Assembly: GCA_963819475.1 (NCBI GenBank)
Contig: CAWFWE010000002.1
Location: forward strand, 1-64,000
From: DASUAS01 sp963819475
Lineage (GTDB): Bacteria; Actinomycetota; Acidimicrobiia; IMCC26256; DASPTH01
DNA: 64,000 nt
Direction of reading: 5' to 3'
Shown: piece after piece, positions 8,079-17,581 of the stretch
Position numbering within the stretch: the first letter of the stretch is position 1
How the letters are laid out: each line of letters opens with the position of its first letter
Position numbers and translations under genes: made by a program
Notes under the pieces: generated by a model
What the model was told of the DNA's origin: nothing
Databases searched by the model: none
Seen by the model: the letters and a program-made list of their open reading frames with translations, nothing else

Positions 8079-8731
8079 GCGAACCGTCATCGGCGTCGGA
8101 GGCGTTGGCGCGGCGCGCCATCGAGGCGGTCGTCCTGGCGTCGACCGAACCGGTCGAGGCCCGCCTGCTGGCGCAGCTGGTGGAGCTCCCGGTCACGCGA
8201 GTCGAGGCGCTGTGCGACGAGCTCGGGCGCGAGTACGAGGCGTCGGAGCGTGGCTTCGTGCTCGTCCAGGTCGCGGGGGGCTACCGGTTCCAGACCCACC
8301 CGGACCTCGCGGCCTACGTCGAGCGCTTCGTGCTCGAGGGCCAGCACGCCCGCCTCTCGGGGCCGGCGCTGGAGACCCTCGCCATCATCGCCTACAAGCA
8401 GCCCATCTCCCGCGGTCAGATGTCGGCCATCCGCGGCGTGAACGTCGAGGCGACGCTCACCACCCTGTTGCAGCGCGGCTACGTACAGGAGGTCGGGCGC
8501 GACCCCGGCCCCGGCGCCGCGGTGCTCTACGGCACCACGCGCGAGTTCCTCGAGCGCCTCGGCCTGGCCTCGCTCGACGGCCTCCCGCCGTTGGGCGACT
8601 TCGTGCCCGACCCCTCGGTGGTCGAGGCGCTCGAGCGGGGACTGCGCATCAGCGACGACCCGCAGGCGCCGGACACCGCCGGCGACGCCGAGGCCGAGGC
8701 GGGCGCCGACGCCAACCCCTCCTCCGACTGA
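8075..8731 (+). CDS. scpB: Segregation and condensation protein B
   Basis: ScpB dimers bind the kleisin ScpA in the SMC condensin complex. The 218-residue product consists of two winged-helix domains, with the family hallmarks LSGPALETLAIIAYKQPISR and IRGVNVEATLTTLLQRGYV. The last 35 residues are acidic, Ala-rich and probably disordered. It starts at GTG 8075, overlapping the scpA stop. Confidence 0.95.
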   Translation: MSEPSSASEALARRAIEAVVLASTEPVEARLLAQLVELPVTRVEALCDELGREYEASERGFVLVQVAGGYRFQTHPDLAAYVERFVLEGQHARLSGPALETLAIIAYKQPISRGQMSAIRGVNVEATLTTLLQRGYVQEVGRDPGPGAAVLYGTTREFLERLGLASLDGLPPLGDFVPDPSVVEALERGLRISDDPQAPDTAGDAEAEAGADANPSSD

Positions 8732-8738
8732 CCCGGTC

Positions 8739-9506
8739 ATGCCCGAGCGACCCGACGGCGAGCGGCTCCAGAAGGTCCTGGCGCGCGCCGGCCTGGGCTC
8801 GCGCCGGGTGTGCGAGGAGCTCATCGCCGACGGCCGCGTCACCGTCAACGGCGACGTCGCGGTGCTGGGGCGCCGGGTCGACGTCGACGCCGACACCATC
8901 GCGCTCGACGGCGTCACCGTGGTGGTGCGGGACGACCTCGTCTACTACCTCCTGAACAAGCCCGCCGGGTTCGTGAGCACCGCGTCCGACCCCGAGGGGC
9001 GCCCCACCGTCGTCGAGCTGGTCCCCGACACGCCGCGCGTGTTCCCCGTCGGCCGGCTCGACTACGACACCGAGGGCCTCCTGCTCCTCACCAACGACGG
9101 CGAGCTCACGCAGCTGCTCACCCACCCGAGCTTCGGCGTGGTGAAGACCTACTTCGCCGAGGTGGAGGGCGATCCGGCGCCGGTGGTGGTCCGCCGCCTG
9201 CGCGAGGGCGTGGAGCTCGACGACGGCGTCACCGCGCCCGCGCGCGTGAAGGTGGTGCAGCGGCGCGGGACGTCGGCCGCGGTCGAGATCGGCATCCACG
9301 AGGGCCGCAACCGCCAGGTGCGCCGGATGTGCGAGGCGGTCGGTCATCCGGTGCGCCGACTGGTGCGCACGCGCATCGGGCCACTGCACGACCGCCGGCT
9401 CCAGCCCGGCGAGTGGCGGCCGCTGTCGGCGGGGGAGGTGCGGCGCCTCTACGAGGCGGCGGCGAGCGAGGCGAACAGCCCCGGAGGCGAGACGCCACCG
9501 GGCTAA
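8739..9506 (+). CDS. rluB: 23S rRNA pseudouridine synthase of the RluB/RsuA family
   Basis: The 255-residue product has an N-terminal S4 RNA-binding domain (residues 8-60, with RLQKVLARAGLGSRR). The RsuA-type synthase domain follows, with catalytic Asp108 in GRLDYDTEG and the later motifs KTYFAEVEG and GRNRQVRRM. It isomerises a specific uridine in ribosomal RNA. Linkage with scpA-scpB upstream is common in bacteria and supports the rluB label. It starts 7 nt after scpB. Confidence 0.92.
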   Translation: MPERPDGERLQKVLARAGLGSRRVCEELIADGRVTVNGDVAVLGRRVDVDADTIALDGVTVVVRDDLVYYLLNKPAGFVSTASDPEGRPTVVELVPDTPRVFPVGRLDYDTEGLLLLTNDGELTQLLTHPSFGVVKTYFAEVEGDPAPVVVRRLREGVELDDGVTAPARVKVVQRRGTSAAVEIGIHEGRNRQVRRMCEAVGHPVRRLVRTRIGPLHDRRLQPGEWRPLSAGEVRRLYEAAASEANSPGGETPPG

Positions 9507-9509
9507 CCT
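9504..9509 (+). promoter_or_regulatory. -10 box of aroH
   Basis: TAACCT overlaps the stop of the pseudouridine synthase gene and lies 10 nt before the aroH ATG. The implied leader is a few bases at most. Confidence 0.4.
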
Positions 9510-9519
9510 GCTTCTCCCG

Positions 9520-9891
9520 ATGAGACTCCAGGCGCTCCGGGGCGCGATCACCTGCACCGAGGACTCGAAGACCGAGATCGACGCCAAGACAGCGCGATTG
9601 GTGAAGGAGCTCTTCGCCCGCAACGAGCTGGCCCACGACGACGTCGTCAGCATCATCTTCACCACCACCCCGGACCTCACCGCCGAGTTCCCGGCGAGCG
9701 CGGCGCGCACCGCCCTCGGCCTCGACGGCGTCGCGCTGCTCGGCGCCCAGGAGCAGGCCGTCCCGCACGGCACGCCCCACTGCATCCGGGTGCTCGTGCA
9801 CTGCTACTCCGACCGGTCCCGCGACCAGCTGCGCCACGTGTTCCTCGAGGGTGCGACGGCGTTGCGGACCGACCTCGCCGACGCCGACTGA
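9520..9891 (+). CDS. aroH: Chorismate mutase, AroH type
   Basis: The 123-residue protein belongs to the trimeric AroH fold known from Bacillus subtilis. It converts chorismate to prephenate on the way to phenylalanine and tyrosine. Catalytic positions agree with the Bacillus enzyme: Arg7 in LRGAITC, Glu78 in GAQEQ and Arg90 in CIRVLVH. The adjoining prephenate dehydrogenase and EPSP synthase genes make a pathway cluster. Confidence 0.95.
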   Translation: MRLQALRGAITCTEDSKTEIDAKTARLVKELFARNELAHDDVVSIIFTTTPDLTAEFPASAARTALGLDGVALLGAQEQAVPHGTPHCIRVLVHCYSDRSRDQLRHVFLEGATALRTDLADAD

Positions 9892-9905
9892 CGTTCGCGA
9901 CCGCA

Positions 9906-11003
9906 GTGGCCGCCCCGCAGTCCGTCGCGCTGATCGGCACCGGTCTCATCGGTGGCTCGATCGGGCTCGCCCTGCGCCGCGAGGGGCTCGCCGTGCGCGG
10001 CTTCGACCACGACCCGGCCCGGGCCAAGGCCGCCGAGGCCCTGGGCGCGGTCGACGCCCTCGCCGCCGACGTCGCCGACGCGGTGGCCGGGGCCGATCTC
10101 GTGGTGGTCGCGGTGCCGGTGGGCCACGTGGCCGAGGTCGTGCTCGAAGCGCTCGACGCGGGCGCAGTGCTGGTCACCGACGTCGGCTCGGTGAAGGCTC
10201 CGGTCGTCGCCACGGTGGAGGCGGCACGCCCCGAGCTCGCGGCGCGCTTCGTCGGTGGTCACCCGATGGCGGGCTCCGAGCAGGAGGGCCTCGCCGGGGC
10301 CAGCGCCGACCTGTTCGTGGGCGCTACCTGGGTGCTCACGCCCACCGGGCGCACCGACCCGCGGGTGTTCGCGGAGGTGCGCGCGTGGGTGGCCGGGTTC
10401 GGCGCCGAGGCGATCGCGGTGGCGCCCGAGCTGCACGACGCGTTGGTCGCGGTCGTGAGCCACGTGCCCCAGCTGGCGGCGTCGACCCTGATGAACGTGG
10501 CCAGCGCCGGGAACGACGAGCACGCGGTGATGCTGCGCCTCGCCGCCGGCGGGTTCCGCGACATGACCCGCATCGCGTCGAGCCATCCCGCGATCTGGCC
10601 CGACATCTGCCTCGCCAACCGCGACGCGATCGTTGGCGCGCTCGACCGCTACCTCGACGAGCTCACCCGGGTGCGCGCCATCGTCGCCGCCGGTGACCGG
10701 AGCGACCTGCTCGCGCTCCTGGAGTCGGCCCGCGTCGCTCGCCGCAACCTGCCCACCGGCATCCCCGCCGACACCACGATGTTCGAGCTGCGCATCCCGG
10801 TGCCCGACCGCGAAGGCGTGATCGCGGAGGTGTCGACGCTGGCCGCGCGCTTCGCCGTCAACATCGCCGACCTCGAGATCGCCCACTCGCTCGAGGGCCG
10901 CAGTGGTGTCCTGGTGCTGGTCGTCGCCGAGCGCGGCCTCGACGCGTTCGAGCACGCGCTGCTCGAGCACGGCTACCACGTGTCGCGGACGCCGCTCTCG
11001 TGA
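9906..11003 (+). CDS. tyrA: Prephenate dehydrogenase with C-terminal ACT domain
   Basis: The enzyme oxidatively decarboxylates prephenate to 4-hydroxyphenylpyruvate for tyrosine synthesis, using NAD(P). The 365-residue product begins with a Rossmann glycine motif GTGLIGGSIG near residue 11. The GGHPMAGSE stretch of the family follows, and an ACT domain from about residue 295 (FELRIPVPDREGVIAEV) likely senses an amino acid. The GTG start at 9906 is 14 nt after aroH. Confidence 0.94.
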   Translation: MAAPQSVALIGTGLIGGSIGLALRREGLAVRGFDHDPARAKAAEALGAVDALAADVADAVAGADLVVVAVPVGHVAEVVLEALDAGAVLVTDVGSVKAPVVATVEAARPELAARFVGGHPMAGSEQEGLAGASADLFVGATWVLTPTGRTDPRVFAEVRAWVAGFGAEAIAVAPELHDALVAVVSHVPQLAASTLMNVASAGNDEHAVMLRLAAGGFRDMTRIASSHPAIWPDICLANRDAIVGALDRYLDELTRVRAIVAAGDRSDLLALLESARVARRNLPTGIPADTTMFELRIPVPDREGVIAEVSTLAARFAVNIADLEIAHSLEGRSGVLVLVVAERGLDAFEHALLEHGYHVSRTPLS

Positions 11004-11013
11004 GGATCTCGGC

Positions 11014-12319
11014 GTGAGCGTGCCCACCGACCTGGTTCTCAGTGGCCCGCATCCGCTGCACGGGCGGTTGCGGGTGCCCGGCGACAAGGGCATGTCACAT
11101 CGCGCGCTGTTGTTCGCGGCCATGGCCGACGGCCGGTCGCGCGTGGTCGGCCTGGCCGGTGGCGACGACGTGTTCCGCACCCGGCGGGCTCTCGAACTGC
11201 TGGGGGTGACCAGCACCGTCGCAGGGGCCGCGGTGACCCTCGACGGGCACGGGGTCGAGGCGTTCACCGAGCCGGCGGGGATCGTCGACTGCGGCAACTC
11301 CGGCACCACCATCCGCCTGCTGAGCGGCCTCCTTGCCGGGCGGCCCTTCCTCAGCGTGCTGACCGGTGACGACTCGCTGGTGCAGCGACCGATGGGCCGG
11401 GTCGTCGCGCCGCTGCGTGCCATGGGTGCGCAGCTCGACGGGCGCGCCGACGGCACGCTCCCGCCGCTCGCCGTGCGCGGCGGCGGGCTCATCGGCACCA
11501 CCCACTCGTTGACGGCGGCGAGTGCACAGGTGAAGACCGCGCTGCTCCTCGCCGGGCTGCAGGCCGCGGGCACCACCGAGATCTCCGAGCCCGCGCCCAG
11601 CCGCGACCACACCGAGCGGATGCTCGCCGCGCTCGGTGCCCCGGTCACCCGGGTCGACGAGCGCGCGGTGCGGGTCACCGCCGGCGCGCCCGCGGCCCCT
11701 CGACTTCGACGTGCCCGGCGACCCGTCGTCGGCCGCGTTTTGGGTGGTCGCCGCCACCATCACGCCCGGGTCCGAGCTGGTTATGGAGGACGTCGCGCTG
11801 AACCCGGCGCGCATCGCGTTCGTCGACGTGTTGGTGCGCATGGGCGCGGCGATCGAGATGGTGACGACCGGTGAACGGCTGGGCGAACCGGTCGGGGAGG
11901 TGCGGGTCCGCGCGGCCCCGTTGCACGGCACCACGGTCGAGGGTGCCACCATCCCGTGGGTGATCGACGAGATCCCGGCCCTGGCGGTGGCGGCGGCGTT
12001 CGCCGACGGCGTCACCGAGTTCCGCGACGCCGGCGAGCTGCGGGTGAAGGAGAGCGACCGCATCGCCACCGTCGGCGACCTCCTCACCCGCCTCGGGGTG
12101 GGGGTCGAGTCGGGCGCCGACCACCTCGTGGTGCGGGGCGGGCAGCCGGGGCCGGCCGCGCTCGACAGTCACGGCGACCACCGGGTGGCGATGGCGGGCG
12201 CGGTGGCCGCCAACGCGCTCGAGGGCGAGACCGTCGTGCACGACTGGCGGGCGGTGGCGAGCTCGTACCCGGAGTTCACCCAGGACCTCGACACCCTGAC
12301 GGGGAGGGCAGCACGGTGA
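11014..12319 (+). CDS. aroA: EPSP synthase, reading frame broken by one base near 11695
   Basis: The enzyme (3-phosphoshikimate 1-carboxyvinyltransferase) joins shikimate 3-phosphate and PEP. The first part carries LRVPGDKGMSHRALL and GNSGTTIRLLSG; the second carries DFDVPGDPSSAAFW and KESDRIATVGDLL, so all family landmarks are present. They lie in two frames. The switch is between 11685 and 11705, around GCGGCCCCTC, and removing one base would restore a 434-residue protein of normal length. As the gene is normally essential for aromatic synthesis and everything around it is intact, a base-calling error is more likely than a mutation. The start is GTG at 11014 and the stop overlaps cmk. Confidence 0.9.
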
Positions 12320-12990
12320 GCCCGGGACCGCGTGTGATCGCGATCGACGGCCCCGCCGGGTCGGGGAAGTCGACGGTGGCGCGCGGTGTGGCCGCCGCGC
12401 TCGGGCTGCCGACGCTCGACACCGGCGCGATGTACCGCGCGGTGGCGTTGGCCGCGCTCGAGGCCGGCGTCGACCTCGGCGACGGCGACGCAGTCGCGGC
12501 AGTCGCGAAGGCGGCGCGCATCGACCTCGACGATGGTCGCATCGCGCTCGACGGCCGCGAGGTGTCGGAGGAGATCCGGGGGCCGCGCGTCACCGGCGTG
12601 GTGTCGCAGGTGTCGTCGCACCCCGCGGTACGCGCGGTGCTCGTCGACCGTCAGCGGGCGTGGGTGGCGGAGCGCGGTGCGGGAGTGGTCGAGGGCCGCG
12701 ACATCGGCACCGTCGTGCTCACCGAGGCGCCGGTGAAGGTGTTCATCACGGCCCGCGACGACATCCGTGCGGCCCGTCGGCAGGGCGACGAAGCGGCGGC
12801 GGCGCGCAGCGTGGCCGTCGACGCCGTCCAACAGGCGCTGGCGAGCCGGGACCGGGCCGACTCGACCCTCGGTCGTGCGACCCGGCCCGAGGACGCCGCG
12901 GCCGACGCCATCGTCATCGACACCAGCGACGTGGCCGCCGACGACGTGATCGCGCAGGTCGTCGCCCGGGCCGAGCAGGCGTTCGCGTGA
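12316..12990 (+). CDS. cmk: Cytidylate kinase
   Basis: Cmk phosphorylates CMP and dCMP with ATP. The 224-residue product has a P-loop GPAGSGKST at residues 12-20, the LDTGAMYRA substrate motif shortly after, and GRDIGT in the middle. Its GTG overlaps the aroA stop, and its stop overlaps the GTG of the acyltransferase, so aroA-cmk-plsC reads as one coupled unit. Confidence 0.95.
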   Translation: MSPGPRVIAIDGPAGSGKSTVARGVAAALGLPTLDTGAMYRAVALAALEAGVDLGDGDAVAAVAKAARIDLDDGRIALDGREVSEEIRGPRVTGVVSQVSSHPAVRAVLVDRQRAWVAERGAGVVEGRDIGTVVLTEAPVKVFITARDDIRAARRQGDEAAAARSVAVDAVQQALASRDRADSTLGRATRPEDAAADAIVIDTSDVAADDVIAQVVARAEQAFA

Positions 12991-13613
12991 CCTTCTACCA
13001 ATTCGCGCGCGGCATCGTGCTCAGCCTGTTCCGGGTGGTGTTCCGCGTGCGGGTGGTCGGGAGGGAGCGCGTCCCCAAGGTGGGCGCGTACATCGTCGCC
13101 CCGTCGCACCGGTCCATCCTCGACATCCCGTTCGCCGCGTTCATCACCGGCCGCACGGTGCGGTTCCTGGCCAAGGACGACCTGTTCTCGACCCCCTTGG
13201 GTCGCCGGTTGTTCGACGCGCTCGGCGCGGTGGAGGTCGAACGGGGCACCGCCGACCGTGCCGCGCTCCGCGCGCTGGAGGACGCGCTCGCGGCCGGGTC
13301 GCCGGTGGCGGTGTTCCCGGAGGGCACCCGGAAGTCGGGGCCCGAGATCGGCGAGCTCTACGCGGGCGCCGCGTTCCTCGCCATCAAGCTGGGCGTGCCG
13401 ATCGTGCCGGTCGGCGTCGGCGGGAGCGAGCACATCCTGCCCAAGGGCAAGCTCCTCCCGCGCGTCCACCGGGTGGCGGTGTCGGTCGGGCATCCCATCC
13501 ATCCGCCGCTGCTCGACGGCCGGGCCCGGCGCGCCGCGGCGACGAAGCTCACCGAGGAGCTGCGCGTCGAGTTGCAACGGTGCTTCGACGACGCCGAGCG
13601 GCTCGCGCGCTGA
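12987..13613 (+). CDS. plsC: 1-acyl-sn-glycerol-3-phosphate acyltransferase (PlsC family)
   Basis: This 208-residue membrane-associated enzyme has the catalytic HX4D motif as His41-Asp46 in SHRSILD and the substrate motif FPEGTR at 110-115. Family members acylate lysophosphatidic acid in phospholipid synthesis. A hydrophobic N-terminal stretch (residues 8-20) probably anchors it to the membrane. The gene ends 6 nt before the convergent ispH. Confidence 0.9.
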   Translation: MTFYQFARGIVLSLFRVVFRVRVVGRERVPKVGAYIVAPSHRSILDIPFAAFITGRTVRFLAKDDLFSTPLGRRLFDALGAVEVERGTADRAALRALEDALAAGSPVAVFPEGTRKSGPEIGELYAGAAFLAIKLGVPIVPVGVGGSEHILPKGKLLPRVHRVAVSVGHPIHPPLLDGRARRAAATKLTEELRVELQRCFDDAERLAR

Positions 13614-13619
13614 GGCGCG

Positions 13620-14672
13620 TCAGCCCGCCAGCACGCCCGACGCGTCGACGCGCCGATCGTCGGTGAACGCGCCGCTCGCACCGTCGGGCGCCGCACCGCC
13701 GAACAGCACCGGGGCGGCGACGTCGAGGGTCGTCATCAGCTCGCGCAGCTCCCGGGGCGGCGGGAAGTACTCGTCCTCCTCGGTGACGTGCACCGGGACG
13801 ACACCCCCGCTCGGAGCGAGCTGGGCGATGACCGCCTGCACCAGGTCCTCGGGTGCGCTGGCGCCGGCGGTCACGCCGACGACGCGCGCGTCGCCGAGCG
13901 CGTCGGCGTCGAGCTCAGCGGGCCCGTCGATGCGCAGCACGGTCGGGCACCCGGCAGCCCTGGCCACCTTCGCCAGCGCGAGCGTGTTCGACGAGTTGGC
14001 GCTCCCGATCACCACGATGGCGTCGGCCTCCGCCGCGATCGCCTGCAGCGCGGCTTGCCGGTTGGTGGTGGCGAAGCACAGGTCGTTGCGGGCGGCGGTC
14101 CACAGCTCCGGGTAGGAGGCCCGGGCGCGGTCCATGATCCCCTCCCAGTCGTGGATGGAGAGCGTGGTCTGCGCGAGGAGCGCGACCTTGGAGGGGTCGC
14201 CCACCTCGGGCAGCACGTCGGCGAGGTCGTCCTCGTGCTCGACCAGCCGGATGGCGTCGGGCGCGACCGCGAGGGTGCCGGTCGCCTCGTCGTGGCCGCG
14301 GTGGCCCACGTAGAGGACGGTGAAGCCCTTCCCGGCCCGGACCTTGGCCTCGTGGTGGACCTTGGTGACGAGCGGGCAGACGGCGTTCACCACGAACCGG
14401 TCCCGATCCCGCGCCGCGGTGACCACCTCCGGCGCCGAGCCGTGAGCCGAGAGCATGAGGGGGGCGCCGGGGGGAACGTCGTCGACGTCGTCGACGAACA
14501 CCACCCCGAGCTCGCGGAACCGGTCGACGACCAGCCGGTTGTGCACGATCTCGTGGTAGCAGTACACCGGCGGCTCGAAGACCCGGATCATCCACGAGAG
14601 GGCCTTGATGGCCATCTCCACCCCGGCGCAGAACCCGCGCGGTTGGGCGAGCAGCACTTTCTCCACCGGCAT
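13620..14672 (-). CDS. ispH: 4-hydroxy-3-methylbut-2-enyl diphosphate reductase
   Basis: IspH carries out the last step of the MEP isoprenoid pathway, giving IPP and DMAPP with a 4Fe-4S cluster. The three cluster cysteines are Cys15 (PRGFCAG), Cys99 (NAVCPLV) and Cys199 (NDLCFATTNRQ). The glutamate of GHDEATGT, needed for proton transfer, is at about 129. The product is 350 residues. The ATG at 14670-14672 is preceded 7 nt upstream by TACCCT, so the transcript is probably leaderless; an in-frame extension upstream has no family similarity. Confidence 0.96.
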   Translation of the reverse strand: MPVEKVLLAQPRGFCAGVEMAIKALSWMIRVFEPPVYCYHEIVHNRLVVDRFRELGVVFVDDVDDVPPGAPLMLSAHGSAPEVVTAARDRDRFVVNAVCPLVTKVHHEAKVRAGKGFTVLYVGHRGHDEATGTLAVAPDAIRLVEHEDDLADVLPEVGDPSKVALLAQTTLSIHDWEGIMDRARASYPELWTAARNDLCFATTNRQAALQAIAAEADAIVVIGSANSSNTLALAKVARAAGCPTVLRIDGPAELDADALGDARVVGVTAGASAPEDLVQAVIAQLAPSGGVVPVHVTEEDEYFPPPRELRELMTTLDVAAPVLFGGAAPDGASGAFTDDRRVDASGVLAG

Positions 14673-14679
14673 GCGATCG

Positions 14680-14685
14680 AGGGTA
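14680..14685 (-). promoter_or_regulatory. Leaderless-type -10 box of ispH
   Basis: TACCCT on the minus strand ends 7 nt before the ispH ATG. It faces away from the DUF512 promoter, only 15 bp distant. Confidence 0.45.
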
Positions 14686-14700
14686 GCGAACCCCTTCCCG

Positions 14701-14706
14701 TAGACT
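14701..14706 (+). promoter_or_regulatory. Leaderless-type -10 box of the DUF512 gene
   Basis: TAGACT is followed by GGAGCG and the ATG at 14713. The same hexamer and spacing occur before the DksA-type gene. Confidence 0.45.
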
Positions 14707-14712
14707 GGAGCG

Positions 14713-16145
14713 ATGCCGACCGCCCGTGTGGTGGCGGTCGCGCCCGGCTCGCCGGCAGCTGCCGCCGGGCTCCTCCCCGGCGACGAGCTGCTCACGCTCA
14801 ACGGCGAGATGGTGCGCGACGTCATCCGCTACCAGATCCAGGCCGACGAGCCGCGCGTCGAGCTCGAGATCCGCCGCGGCGGGCTCGAGCAGCTGGTGCT
14901 GGTCGAGAAGGACGCCGGCATGCCCCTGGGGCTCGACCTCGCCGAGCGCGGTGTTCGACCGCGTGCGCACGTGCGACAACCACTGCCCGTTCTGCTTCAT
15001 CTACCAGCTGCCGCCGGGCATGCGGAAGAGCCTGTCGCTGAAGGACGACGACTACCGGCTGTCGTTCCTCTACGGCAACTTCACGACGCTCACGCGCTTC
15101 ACCGAGGCCGATCTCGAGCGCGTCGTCACCGAGCAGCTGAGCCCGCTGTACGTGAGCATCCACGCCACCGACCCCGAGCTGCGGGCCCGGCTGCTGCGCA
15201 ACCGGCGCGGCGCCACCAGCCTCCGGTGGCTCGCGGCGCTGCTCGACGCCGGCATCGAGGTGCACGGGCAAGTGGTGGTGTGCCCCGGCATCAACGACGG
15301 CGACGCGCTCGACGACACCCTGCTCGGCGTGCTCGACCGCTTCCCCGCGCTGGCGTCGGTGGGCGTCGTGCCACTCGGGGTGAGCGACCACACCACCGAG
15401 CCCGAGATGCGACCGCACACCCGGGCGGAGGCGGAGCGGGTCGTCGACATCGTGGCCGCGTGGCAGCAGCGGTTCGTCGACGCGCTCGGATCGGCGCCTG
15501 GTGTACGCCTCCGACGAGTACTTCCTCCTGGCCGGACGGCCGTTCCCGGCACTCGACGCCTACGACGACCTGCCCCAGCACGAGAACGGCATCGGCATGG
15601 CCGCGCAGTTCGCCCGCGAGGTGCGGGCCGAGCTCGTGGGCCAGCCGGTCGACATCCAGGGGACCCGCACCGGGTTCTTCGCCTGGGTCGACGGCGCCCC
15701 GGCGGAGGGCTACCGGGCACCCCGTGTGACCGAATCGCCCACCGAATCCACCGAATCGCCCACCGAATCGGTGCGCGGGCGCGCCGAATCGCCCACCGAA
15801 TCGGTCCCACGGAAAAGCAGCATCACCCTGCTCACCGGCGAATACGGCGCCCGGGTCCTGGCGCCGGTGGCCGACGACCTCGCGGCCGCCGCCGGCGCGC
15901 CGGTGCGCGTGGTCCCGGTCGCCAACCGGTTCTTCGGCGGCAACATCGCGGTGACCGGCCTCCTCACCGGCCCCGACGTCGCCCGGGCCGTCGACGCCGC
16001 GCCGGCGGGCGAGCGCATCCTGCTCCCTGACGTCGTGCTCTCGAACGGCCGCTTCCTCGACGGCACCACCCCCGAGGACCTGCCGCGCCCGGTCGAGATC
16101 GTGGAGACCGACGGCGCGTCGCTGGTCCGGGCCATCCGGTCATGA
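14713..16145 (+). CDS. DUF512 radical-SAM/PDZ protein, two single-base frame breaks
   Basis: The protein has three parts: an N-terminal PDZ-like region (residues 1-75, PGSPAAAAGLLPGDELLTLNG), a radical-SAM-like centre with the cluster motif CDNHCPFC, and a C-terminal DUF512 domain beginning near YASDEYFLLAGRP. These lie in three successive frames. The breaks are near 14950 (one extra base in GAGCGCGG) and near 15493 (one extra base in GGATCGG). Removing both gives 476 residues, normal for the family. Between the DUF512 start and its last third lies a repeat-rich in-frame insert of about 30 residues. The biochemical function of the family is not established. Its stop overlaps the der start (ATGA), a linkage seen in many Gram-positive genomes. 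Confidence 0.85.
15727..15812 (+). repeat. In-frame GAATCGCCCACC repeats inside the DUF512 gene
   Basis: The motif CGAATCGCCCACCGAATC occurs three times here, separated by short spacers, and encodes a Ser/Pro/Thr/Glu stretch (ESPTES, TESPTESV, AESPTESV). It sits between two conserved parts of the DUF512 domain, where relatives usually have no such stretch. Confidence 0.6.
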
Positions 16146-17476
16146 CCGAACCGCTCCCGGTGGTCGCGGTCGTCGGCCGTCCGAACGTCGGCAAGTCGAC
16201 CCTCGTGAACCGCTTCGTCGGCCGCCGCGACGCCATCGTCGAAGAGAAGCCGGGCGTCACCCGCGACCGCAAGATGCTGGAGGCCGACTGGAACGGCCGC
16301 TCGTTCACCGTGGTCGACACCGGCGGCTGGCTCGCCCCCACCTCGGGAGAGGGCTCCGCCCCCCTGGCCCGTCGGATCAGCGGCCAGGCCGAACGCGCCG
16401 TCGCCGACGCCGACGTCATCCTCATGGTCGTCGACGTCAACGTCGGCATCACCGAGGAGGACGCTCAGGTCGCCCGCATCCTCCAGCGGACGCAGAAGCC
16501 CGTGCTCCTCGTCGCCAACAAGGTCGACGACGAACGCCGCGAGCACGAGGCCTGGGCGCTCACCCGACTCGGCCTGGGTACCCCGCACCCGGTGTCGGCC
16601 ATCCACGGACGGGGGAGCGGTGACCTGCTCGACGCCCTGGTCGACGTGTTGCCGCGGCCGCCGGAGGCGCCGGAGGCCGAGGACCCGAACGACCGACTGT
16701 TCTCGGTCGCGATCGTCGGCCGGCCCAACGTCGGCAAGTCGACGCTGTTCAACCGGCTGGTCGGCGACGAGCGCTCCATCGTGCACGACCTTCCCGGCAC
16801 CACCCGCGACGCGGTCGACACCGTGGTCGAGACCGAGGACGGCCCGCTGCGGTTCGTCGACACGGCGGGGATGCGCCGGCGGAGCCGCATCGACGAGCCG
16901 ACCGAGTACTACTCGCTCGTCCGCGCGCTGCAGGCGGTCGACCGCGCCGACGCCGCGCTGCTCGTGATCGACGCCCACGAGGGCGTGAGCCACCAGGACC
17001 AGCGGCTCGCCGAGCGCGTCGACGCCGCCGGCACCGCGATCGTCATCGTCCTCAACAAGTGGGACCTGCTCGACGCCGAGGGGCGGGCCAAGGCCAAGAT
17101 CGACGTCGCCGACCGGCTCGCGTTCCTCGCCTACGCGCCCGTGCTCACGGTGTCGGCGTTGACCGGCAAGATGATGCAGCGGGTGCTGCCCGCGTTGCGT
17201 CAGGCCGAGGAGGCGTACCACCAGCGCGTACCGACGGCGGCGCTGAACCGCGTGATCCGCGAGGCGCAGGCGGCCCACCCGCCGCCGGCCCTGAAGCGGC
17301 ACCGCCCGCGGATCCTGTACGCGACCCAGGGAGCGAACGACCCACCGACGTTCACCCTGTTCGCCACCCACGAGCTGCCGCCGACGTACCTCCGCTACGT
17401 CGAGCGCAAGATCCGTGAGGCCTTCGACCTCGGCCCCACGCCGGTCAAGATCCGGGTCCGCCGCCGCAACGGCTGA
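16142..17476 (+). CDS. der: Ribosome biogenesis GTPase Der (EngA)
   Basis: Der acts in 50S ribosomal subunit assembly. The 444-residue product has two tandem GTPase domains, each with a G1 motif GRPNVGKST (first at residues 12-20, second near 197), each with its own NKxD motif (ANKVD and LNKWD). A C-terminal KH-like domain ends in PVKIRVRRRNG. The ATG overlaps the DUF512 stop. Confidence 0.97.
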   Translation: MTEPLPVVAVVGRPNVGKSTLVNRFVGRRDAIVEEKPGVTRDRKMLEADWNGRSFTVVDTGGWLAPTSGEGSAPLARRISGQAERAVADADVILMVVDVNVGITEEDAQVARILQRTQKPVLLVANKVDDERREHEAWALTRLGLGTPHPVSAIHGRGSGDLLDALVDVLPRPPEAPEAEDPNDRLFSVAIVGRPNVGKSTLFNRLVGDERSIVHDLPGTTRDAVDTVVETEDGPLRFVDTAGMRRRSRIDEPTEYYSLVRALQAVDRADAALLVIDAHEGVSHQDQRLAERVDAAGTAIVIVLNKWDLLDAEGRAKAKIDVADRLAFLAYAPVLTVSALTGKMMQRVLPALRQAEEAYHQRVPTAALNRVIREAQAAHPPPALKRHRPRILYATQGANDPPTFTLFATHELPPTYLRYVERKIREAFDLGPTPVKIRVRRRNG

Positions 17477-17581
17477 TCCGTTCGCCGCCAGGGGATTACC
17501 GAACCTTTCCTCAATGAATCGGCCCCGACTGCCGAGACTCGTCAAGGCGTGGGAAAGGCCTGACGTCGGACGAGAGACCCA

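Noticed and set aside
11685..11705. Programmed frameshift in aroA
   Set aside because: No slippery heptamer, stop codon context or pseudoknot is evident, and EPSP synthases are not known to use frameshifting. A base error is the simpler explanation.
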